Shown in pieces: positions 22,133-30,115 of a stretch of 64,000 nucleotides of DNA. The stretch covers positions 6,386,001 through 6,450,000 of the forward strand of contig JASJZH010000003.1 of NCBI GenBank assembly GCA_037178975.1, written 5' to 3'. Under the pieces are notes generated by a model. It did no database searches. It saw nothing but the letters and a program-made list of their open reading frames with translations, and was not told where the DNA came from. This DNA comes from Oscheius tipulae. Taxonomy: Eukaryota; Nematoda; Chromadorea; Rhabditida; Rhabditidae. Numbering within the stretch: the stretch's first letter is position 1; every line of letters begins with the position of its first letter. The translations under genes and the position numbers were made by a program.

Positions 22133-22280
22133 AGTGGACAGCATTTGAATTTTGTGAAGGTCTTTGGCACCTATGAGGGGTTCAATCCTCATGTTCCCAT
22201 TTTGCGGCAACATGGATATGTGATGGAGTTTATGAGTGGCGGCACCCTGGACGATGGTAGCTTGGAAAGATTCAACAATA

Positions 22281-22306
22281 CAGGGTGGCCGATAAGTATT
22301 GGCGCG
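22281..22306 (+). repeat. maT left terminal inverted repeat
   Basis: 26 bp, exact reverse complement of 23537-23562. Confidence 0.97.
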
Positions 22307-22425
22307 TTTCTTGGCGCGGTGTTTTGCGATTTAATTGCAGCAAAGTTTTCACGTTTTTTCTGTTATTTTGTGTATTTATATATCCTGTTCCCTATAATGT
22401 ATCATTCCACTGATTTGCAGAACAC

Positions 22426-23450
22426 ATGAAGCCGTGTCAACACCGAGAAGCCATCGCTCGCCTCGCTCAAAATGGAGAAAAAGCTTCCTCTATCTCACGT
22501 CGAATGAAGATTCCTCTCCGGACGGTACAGCGGATCGTGAAGCAGTGGAAGTCGACTGGAAACGTCACCCCGAAGACATCTTCCGGTCGTCCCCGTTCTG
22601 TAAACACGAGAAGAGTTCGAGGAATCATCAAAAAAAGGGTCACCAGAAACGATGCAGTCAGCATGAACTCGATTGCGAAGGACCTCAATATCGCAAGATC
22701 CACTGTTCAATCGATCGTCAAAACATCCCTGGGACTTCGGAGCTATCGAGTTTTCAAAGGTCAGCACCTATCCGATGATATGAAGCTCAAGAGACTGACA
22801 AGAAGCAAGGAGATGCTCAAAATGTTGAAAGTGCGGCGCATCCAAGACATCCTCTGGACTGATGAGAAAATTTTCACTGTTGAAAAGGGTCATAACTCTC
22901 AAAATGATCGCCAATTGATGAGTCCGATGCTGAAGAACTCCCGAGCGCGCAGAATTGCCACGAAAACCCTTTTCCGAAAGGAGTTATGGTCTGGGGAGGA
23001 ATCTCGGCGACTGGCAAGACTCAACTCGTATTCATTGAGCAAAACGTCAAAATCAACGCTCACGTCTATCAAGAAAAGGTCCTGAAGACTGCTGTTATGT
23101 CCTGGAAAAAGGAAAACAAGAAGATGATCTTTCAACAAGATTGGGCTCCAGCTCATGGTGCAAAGACGACGATGGCCTACCTGCAGCAGCATTGTCCCGG
23201 TTTCCTCACCAAGGAGCAATGGCCTTCCAACAGTCCAGACCTCAATCCCCTCGACTTTTCCGTATGGGGTTACATGGAAGACCAGCTGAAGAACCGAAAA
23301 ATCACTAATTTGGATCATCTTCGACGCGAACTCATCAAGATCTGGAACAATATGGACACGGACTACTTGCGCCGCACCGTCGATACCGTCATCCCACGCC
23401 TGAAGGCCTGTGTCAAAGCTAAAGGAGGACACTTCGAACAGTTCCTATAG
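22426..23450 (+). pseudogene. maT-family transposase with one frameshift
   Basis: The frame opens at 22426 with a paired helix-turn-helix DNA-binding part (SSISRRMKIPLRTVQRIVKQ; SMNSIAKDLNIARSTVQ) and the first catalytic Asp in LWTDEKIF. Near 22945-22980 the frame shifts by one base: the rest (FPKGVMVWGGISATGKT, IFQQDWAPAH, SPDLNPLDF, end KAKGGHFEQF) is in the frame that runs to 23450. Between the second Asp (QDW) and the third (NPLD) I count 37 residues, which is the DD37D spacing of maT elements. The single frameshift makes this copy unable to code for an active enzyme unless it is a sequencing error. Confidence 0.9.
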
Positions 23451-23536
23451 ATCTTCAATCGAACCGTGTTTATGCTTAGTTGCTTCAATAAAAATGAAAA
23501 AAATGCATATCCTCGAGAAATGAACGTGTTTTTAAG

Positions 23537-23562
23537 CGCGCCAATACTTATCGGCCACCCTG
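23537..23562 (-). repeat. maT right terminal inverted repeat
   Basis: 26 bp, exact reverse complement of 22281-22306; TA follows at 23563. Confidence 0.97.
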
Positions 23563-23715
23563 TACATTACATTTTTAGCAATTTACTCTGAGCACCGTTA
23601 TGAACCTGCACAGGCCTACTTCTGGATGCTGCAAATAGTTTTTGACGCGGTCTATTTACACATGATGGAAATTGCTCATCTGGATTTGAAACCTTTAAAG
23701 TAGGCAAGACAGAGA

Positions 23716-24759
23716 GACAAGGGACACGATCAAGTAGTGGACGTGCTTCTTGGCGCTGGAGTTTTGGTCTCTTCAAAAGCTGATGATAAGGAGACTGCTT
23801 TACATTTTGCTGTTTGGCATAATTACGCTGAGAGTGCCAGGACACTGCTCGAGCATCGGGCGCCAACAGATACCGTCTGTGAATTCGGCAGTACTCCTCT
23901 TCACCTTGCTGCCTCGAATGGTCATGTTGACATGGTGAAGCTTCTCCTTCAATATGGAGCTACTATCGACAGTCGTGACAATGACCTCTACACCCCACTG
24001 CACTGTGCTGCTTTACGTGGGCATGATCAAGTAGTAGACGTGCTTCTTGGGGCTGGAGCTTCGGTTTCTTCACAGAATAACGATGAGTGCACTCTTTTAC
24101 CTTTTTGCTGTCGGAAGAAATCGCTTTGTAAGTGCCAGAACCCTGCTTAAGGATCGCGGGCCGATCGATGCGGCACTGTGGACGGCGGCACTCCTCTTCA
24201 TATTGGTGCTGTGGGTATTCACGAACTAATGGTAAAGCTTCTACTCGACGAGAATGCTGGCCTCAATACTTGTGATTGCGACGGACGTACTCCTCTCCAA
24301 ATCGCTTGCAGTAAAAATATGATCAAAGTTGTCAAACTGCTGCTTCCGTACAAGGTTACGATCGAAGTCACCGACAAATGTGGAAGGTCTCCATATCAAT
24401 ACGCTAGCTTTGAAGATGCTATCAACTGCGTCACCTATCTCCTTGAACATGGTACTAATCCGAACACGACTGCCAGTGATGGTTCGACTGCACTATATAA
24501 CGCTGCAAAATATAACCATTCCTTTTTTGTCAAAATCCTCATCCAATATGGAGCCAATGTATACGTCCGCTTTATCTTTCTTCAGTCAACACTGCACATT
24601 GCCAGTCTTAAAGGAAACGTTGACATTGTAACTCTTCTCTTTCAAGCTGGCGCCAATCCTAATAGTGCGAACAAGTACAATAATACTCCTCTACAGTTTG
24701 CTCGAATTGATGGTAACAACGAAGTCGCGGCCATTCTAGTGAAATATGAACCCCGTTAG
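23716..24759 (+). pseudogene. Ankyrin-repeat protein, frameshifted
   Basis: About ten ankyrin repeats of 33 residues run from GHDQVVDVLLGAG to the stop at 24757-24759. Clear units include STPLHLAASNGHVDMVKLLL, TPLHCAALRGHDQVVDVLL and STLHIASLKGNVDIVTLL. The frame leaves and returns: a one-base shift near 24090-24100 moves it to a second frame (FAVGRNRFVSARTLLKD), and another near 24165-24180 restores it. Ankyrin repeats mediate protein-protein contacts. With the kinase fragment just upstream, the parent gene probably resembled kinase-ankyrin proteins, but the two are not joined in frame here. A piece of this array recurs inverted at 25948-25983. Confidence 0.8.
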
Positions 24760-25229
24760 ACGAACGAACATCCGACAACAGTTGATTTGAGCATCAATTA
24801 TAAATTATTATTGTATATATCTTCATTGTTTCGTTAATGTTTTTCTACTATCGACTCTATTCTGTCTTTGTCTTTTTGTCACTTTCTCCTTTTGTTTCGT
24901 TGGCTTTCTGCCTGACTGTCAAAACAAAACGTCCACAAAACGTGTCTCTCTGTAAAAACAAAACGTCTACAAACCCTGTATTAGATGAAACCTTCGGTCT
25001 CGCTGCTCTACCCAAATCGCCCTAGTATAGTTTCTCTTTTGTAGCTAAGAAAAAAAAATACTTTCGAGAGGATGTTTTTGTCACTTTCTCCTTTTGTTTC
25101 GTTGGCTTTCTGCATTAATTTTTCGCAAACTTGATGCTCTCCAAAGTTGGAGATCTCGTTCGTTCTACAACTTTGCAGAACATTGCAAAGGTTGCCGCAT
25201 GACCTCAGTGACGTCCAGAAGTGGTAGCG
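24760..25229. other. Non-coding flank with a 39-bp direct repeat
   Basis: 24873-24911 and 25075-25113 are identical 39-bp copies (start TTTTTGTCACTTTCTCC, end GGCTTTCTGC) in the same orientation, 202 bp apart. The right copy abuts the mariner relic. No gene seen. Confidence 0.6.
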
Positions 25230-25522
25230 CATGTCCGTTGCCCATTCTCTTCTGTCCAGGTATGACCCCATCCTCCATAGTCCGGACGTTGCCTTTTCCA
25301 ACTATAATCTGTTCCGGACTCTCAACAACGCACTCAAAACATGGTTGACAAACTTCTTCGCGTCGAAACCGAAGGTGTTCTACGAGCGTGGCATTCGTAA
25401 GCTACCCGTGGAATGGACAGATGTGGTACAACATAATGGTGATTGCAACGAATGAATGTTGTTTGGAAGTTAATAAGTTTTTGCATTTTATATAGCGAAA
25501 ATACTTAGTTACCAACCCAATA
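25230..25522 (+). mobile_element. 3' end of a mariner element (relic)
   Basis: The frame ending at 25455 encodes the C-terminus of a classical mariner transposase: NYNLFRTLNNALKTWL, FFASKPKVFYERGIRKLPVE, then a W..VVQ.NGD ending. The downstream AATACTTAGTTACCAACCC (about 25500-25519) is the mariner-type inverted repeat in right-end orientation. The first two catalytic motifs and the left end are gone. It is distinct from the maT element. Confidence 0.8.
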
Positions 25523-25672
25523 TAGACCTGAACAAATGAAATCAGACAGTATTTGACCATTAGAAAAAATGTTTCAATTTTCTCTCATATAGAGTGCACA
25601 TTTATAGTGTGTTCCCAAAAAACAACCAAACGACCAGGGATCGCGGGCTTTTTTTGGCGCGGATTCAAAGGG

Positions 25673-25918
25673 CTAAAAATTTTTCAAGTAGCGGTGTCTG
25701 AGCTTGACCAGGCTGGGTTTCTCATACAAAAAATCCCTGTCGCGGACGACTCGATAGGTAAAACCTAACGACCGGAGCAGTTTGTAGAGATTGGTCCTGC
25801 CCATCTTGAACCCGTCATCCTCAAAGACTTCAGACAATTTCGAGTGCAAAAGGCTCACGCTGAGCTTTGTGCGATCGGTGTACATTCGATTAATGTGCAT
25901 CGAAATGTTTTCACACAA
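25673..25918 (-). pseudogene. Tc1/mariner-type transposase fragment (relic)
   Basis: An 81-aa open frame with the second helix-turn-helix style of IS630/Tc1/mariner proteins: LLHSKLSEVFEDDGFKMG, NLYKLLRSLGFTYR, then KLRHRYLKNF before a stop. This is the linker before the catalytic domain, which is missing. No terminal repeats were found. Confidence 0.5.
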
Positions 25919-25947
25919 CTCTTTGGGAAACCTTTGTGAGAACCCTT

Positions 25948-25983
25948 CAGTGGGGTGTAGAGGTCACGACTGTCGATAGTAGC
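25948..25983 (-). other. Inverted fragment of the ankyrin array
   Basis: Read on the minus strand, GCTACTATCGACAGTCGTGA plus CTCTACACCCCACTG matches 23959-24000 with a 6-bp deletion. It is directly fused to the broken end of the Gypsy RNase H region. Confidence 0.75.
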
Positions 25984-28020
25984 TGGAACTTCTCCAATGC
26001 GAAGATAATACCCAGTCCTTCTTTCTCGATCTGGCTGTAGTTCCTCTCAGCACCAGTCAGCGTTCTGTTGACATGAAGAAAATCTCAGATCCATCTGGGT
26101 AACGATGGTTTAGAACACCACCAATCCCGTATTGGCTCGCGTCAGCAGCTACAACGATCGGCAACGTCGGGTCATAGTGCGCGAGGAGTAACGGTGACTG
26201 TAATAGCTCCTTGGCTCGGACGAACGCGGCCTCACACTCCTTATTCCATTCGAAAGGAGTGTCCTTCTTCGTCAACAGATCCAGCGGAGCCCGAAGTTCC
26301 TTCATCTCCTTGACAAATCCTCCGTAGAAGATGAGCATTCCCAAGAAAGATCTCACTTGACCAGCGTCTCTCGGTTGGGGCATCTCTTGAATCGCAGCCA
26401 CCTTCTTCGGATCCGGGCGACGACCCTCGGCATCAATGATCATTGCCAGGTAAGTGAGACTCGGCTTGATGAATTTGCACTTCTCCAGTCTGAGGTGAAA
26501 GCCCCACTGCTTGATCCTATCCGGCACGTTAGCTAGATTCGTGTTGTGTTCCTCGATAGATCTTCCAGTGATAATAATGTCGTCAAGATAACAGGTCACT
26601 CCTTCCAGTCCGCAGAGCATCTTGTCCATGTATTGTTGGAAGATTCCCGGCGCGCTTTTCGCTTCGAACGGCAGACCATTGTACTGGAACAGTCCCCGGT
26701 GTGTGGAAATCGTCAGAAGTTTCTTCGAATGCGCTTCGACTTCGACTTGGAGGAACGCATCGACTAGATCCAAGGTCGAGAAGACGATACCCCCGTTGAG
26801 CCTTCCGAAGACTTCTTTCATTGTTGGTAGAGGGTGTTGGTGTAGCATCAGCGAGTCATTCAGTCCAGTACTGAAGTCAGCACACAGTCGGATGGCACCA
26901 GTCGATTTCTTGACAGCGACTATCGGGGCAACCCAATCCGAGTGTTCCACCTTCGAGATGACTCCTTGCGCAAGAAGACGGTCAATCTTCTTGTCTAACT
27001 CTGGTACAGCGGCAAATGGCACCAGTCTCCTCTTCCTGACGGGTACGGCATTGTCCTGGAGCTTGAGAACGGTCTTCATCTTTGAGCAGCAACCCAGCGT
27101 CTCATCGAAGATTCCTCCATGGCTCTTCTTCAGCTGCTCAGCCATTGCCTGTGATGCCTCGGGATAATTGAACACAGCGTTGACGGCTACGAGATCCATC
27201 CCTTTCTTGAGCTCAGGAACTTGGCTCAGCCATGGAAGGTCACAGATGTTGTACTCGTCTGTCGTAACGTAACAGCATTCCTCTCCTTCAATGGCCCCCA
27301 GTGAAACAAGTCCACGCCGTACAACGTCGGGGACCTTCAAGAAGACGGCTGTCCTCTTTCAGCTGCTTCATCGCGAAATATTCCTTCCTCAAGTCATCTA
27401 CCGTCAGATTCGTGTCCCTCTCCAATCGAGTCAAGAACCTATTACGGACGTCTGACAGCTCCGGTTGGTTGAAGGCTTCGAACCTCTTACGGAACAGTGA
27501 CTTCTTGGATCCAAACAGCTTCGCGAGTGCTTCAACAGCTTCCGTCCACTCCAGATCCTTCGGCAACTTCGGAAGGATGTGCCTCGTGAAGCGGTGATAG
27601 CTTTCCGTGTCTAATCGATCCAGCAACAGTCCAGTCTTGGTCGCAGCGTCCATCTCAGCACATCCCACTTCAAATGTCCTCTCATATCGAGCCATCCAGC
27701 GGCCGTAGCCCTCGTCGTCGTCTGGGTCGAAGTTGAACTTGTCAATCCTTCTGATCAGTGTCGTACAGCGAATCGTTGATCGTAGCTGTAGCAGTTCCAC
27801 CAGAACGTCCCATAGAGTCGGCTAAGTGCTTGAACATCTGTGCCGTCTCCTCCTTCTGTTGTCTCAGCTCTTCCTTCTGTTGTCTTGGCTGCAGATCGAA
27901 CTGTTCCTTCTGCTCCCTCTGCTGTTCCCTCTACTGCTAGAGAAGCTGCAGTAGAAGTTGGTTCGTATCCAACTTGTCTGGCTCTTCAGCGTCATCTCGG
28001 TCCCTGTTCTTGCGTGCCAT
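25984..28020 (-). mobile_element. Gypsy (Ty3) LTR-retrotransposon remnant
   Basis: On the minus strand a gag-like part begins at 28020 (MARKNRDRDDAEEPDKLD) with two in-frame stops, followed by a region beginning DKFNFDPDDDEGYGRWMARY (about 27743-27300). Then comes a reverse transcriptase (26057-27340): PLPTMKEVFGRLNGG, FSTLDLVDAFLQVEV, GLPFEAKSAPGIFQ, CYLDDIIITG. The LPF..SAP.IFQ and YxDD motifs are Gypsy-type. RNase H starts (VVAADASQYGIGGVL), is frameshifted near 26070 and stops at about 25984. Zinc knuckle, protease, integrase and LTRs are not seen. It is therefore an internally deleted, inactive copy. Confidence 0.8.
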
Positions 28021-28239
28021 GTTCGGTAGATCCTGATCGCCAGTTGTTGTAACACGGGAACGTGAGGACGGTACCTGCTGACATTTTCAGAGATAGAATG
28101 TAATCTTCCTGTGTAGCAATACTCAAAGGAAGTGTGACAGGCTAATCTATCGTCAAAATTGCCCACAATCATCCGACGTACTGAATATTGTAATTGTACT
28201 GCATTTTTTTTTCTCAATTTTTAAAGGCTGAAACAGAGG

Positions 28240-28712
28240 AAGTAGACCAACGTTTTAAAGCAAGAATTCAGCCTAAAATGTCTTCGAAAGACATCATTAA
28301 AGAATCTCAACGCTCCCATTCGGCAGAAGTAATGAGGTTTCTAGGTTTTCATCTTTACTTCGTAATTTAACATCATTTAGGAAGCTATGTTAGCAAGCGG
28401 CAGAGGATATACCGTGCTCGAGAGCAAAAATAGACCGATTTCAAGTTGCTAGATCTCCTTGTCCCAATATTTCAAGGAGCGACGATAACTACGTCAGGTA
28501 CAACTACGTGTTCCAGCAGTCTGTAAAGTTGAGTTTAGAGACAGAAAATGATTTCTACTGAAGGAATTATCTTGCAATAGACAGAGGAGTGTCGTTTACT
28601 CATCTGAAAACGACCTGCAGCTGCTGGAAAAAATCGATACTGTTTTGGTCGATGGAACGTTCCGAACAGTCCCGAAACCATTTCTCCAGCTTATCAGCGT
28701 ATATTTGTAAGT
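28240..28712 (+). pseudogene. MULE-type transposase fragment (relic)
   Basis: Behind a broken series of exons the plus strand reads LLEKIDTVLVDGTFRTVPKP, then FLQLISVYL and a GTAAGT donor (28709). VDGTFRTVPKPF.QL is the start of the MULE transposase domain found in Mutator-like elements and FLYWCH proteins. Upstream pieces (28240-28334 and 28379-28452, with RFKARIQPKMSSKDIIK and LASGRGYTVLESKNR) fit a preceding DNA-binding region. The Tc3-like element begins 212 bp downstream, so it may have landed in this gene. Confidence 0.5.
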
Positions 28713-29559
28713 TTTTATTCAAGCTTATTTCTGCAATATCAGATCGTAAAGACCATAAGTTAGTTAGTTACATTTCTGCAATTAAAGAAAAAATCGTGTA
28801 ACCAAGCCGCGTTTAATGAACTGTTTTTTGGCCGGAACATAGTTGCCAGCTGCGCAATATCAGAATAGTTGGCTGTTTATCGTTTATTGCTATTGTCAAA
28901 CGAGTTTTTAGACATGGAACCTACAGTGCGCGTCAAAAATATAGGGACACCCTCTAAAATCGCGATAGCGGGCGCGGTTCACACTTTTAGACTTCGGGAG
29001 TACTTCCATCGTTTTTCTCGTGTTCTAAAACCCTTAAAGTCATCTTTTCGCAAGGAATGGCTTAAAAATGCGAATGTGATCCCGTGGTCAGTGGAAAACG
29101 CCCGCGTTAGGGACACCTTAGAAAATCAACAATTTATTGTGAAATTTCACAAACAACATGTAGTTAACTATGCTCAATAACGAGTAGGACCTCCGTGACT
29201 GGCAATGACATCCATAAGACGATTGGGCATACTGCTTATCGAATTCTCATCCCAGGCTTTGTGGGATAGCCTTTTTCAGCTGGTCAGGGGCTTGGAATTG
29301 GCGGCCATTCTTGTAGATCCTGCGCACAAGGATCCCCCACAAGTTTTGCTGCAGCATGGCCAGTCCAGAACGGTAATATTATTGGACTTGAACCAGGCGC
29401 GAGTACTGCTGCATGCATGAATGCTGGCGTTGTCTTGCTGATAAATCAGTCCACGACCTGGGCTCGCTTGAAGAAGAGATCAAATGATTCTACAAAACGT
29501 TCCGATAATCCTTCGGCTTCATTCCATAAGTGATGCAGGCAATATTCAGCGGTCCGAGA

Positions 29560-29981
29560 CTGCAGAATTCCGCCCAGACCATGCATGATCCACCTCCAAA
29601 GTTTCGTCGAGAGAAACACTTTGGCTCTTTGGGCAGATCACGCCAATAATGAGTGAAATAGTCTGGGCCATCATAGTTGAACTTCTTCTCGTCGGAAAAT
29701 ATGAACTAGAGCAAAAAAAAAATCAGCGGAAACAAAAATACTAACCTTGTCCCAATCGAAATTCATGTTAGCGCGGGCGAAGGCAACTCTGGCCTGCTTG
29801 TGCTGGGGTTTTTGCATCCTGTACTGAATTTGTCGCAGCGGCGTTCGTTCTTGAAAAACTGGCTAATACAGTTCACAGATCTCTTCAATTGTTTGGCAAT
29901 TTGACGAAGACTGTGACCAGCATCACGTAGAGCACTTACTTGGCCTTGTTCAATCTCCGAAAGCCGTTTGGCACGAGGCAT
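29560..29981 (-). pseudogene. Tc3-like transposase, decayed
   Basis: The ATG at 29981 opens MPRAKRLSEIEQGQVSALRD and continues SLRQIAKQLKRSVNCISQFF, the bipartite helix-turn-helix start of Tc3-type transposases. After a short stop-containing stretch and a probable 40-nt intron (about 29706-29748), FIFSDEKKFNYDGPD holds the first catalytic Asp and GGGSCMVWAEF the next conserved block. Further left the frames are full of stops. The enzyme is dead. Confidence 0.75.
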
Positions 29982-30115
29982 TTCTAGAATATTATTAACC
30001 AGTCGTCTTCAACTATTAGGGAATACGATAAAAATGTGAAGAAAGAACGGAAAACACAAGCAAGGAAAAACACAATTTATTATTATTATTTATTTGACGG
30101 TATCAAAGGGGTTTC

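Larger units (their letters stand above)
22281..23562 (+). mobile_element. maT-like (DD37D) mariner transposon, full length
   Basis: The 1282-bp element has perfect 26-bp terminal inverted repeats beginning CAGGGTGGCCGATAAGTATT and is flanked by TA on both sides (22279-22280 and 23563-23564), the expected target duplication of Tc1/mariner elements. It carries one transposase gene in the plus direction. Identical repeat ends imply a recent insertion. It sits inside the intron of the kinase pseudogene. Confidence 0.95.
22133..23703 (+). pseudogene. Protein-kinase fragment split by a transposon in its intron
   Basis: Exon 22133-22256 encodes a kinase hinge region (NFVKVFGTYEG, then GYVMEFMSGGTLDD). 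Exon 23579-23700 continues in phase with AIYSEH and then the helix and catalytic-loop start FWMLQIVFDAVYLHMMEIAH followed by LDLKP. Kinases have HRDLKPEN there; here the Arg is Leu and the Asn is Lys, followed at once by TAG (23701-23703). The C-lobe is absent. The gene is thus non-functional as a kinase. The intron between the exons would be exactly 38 nt without the mobile element and its TA duplication. Ankyrin repeats begin only about 15 bp after the stop, suggesting a former kinase-ankyrin gene with an internal deletion. Confidence 0.7.

Noticed and set aside
26546-27167. Plus-strand ORFs across the Gypsy region
   Set aside because: Shadows of the minus-strand reverse transcriptase.
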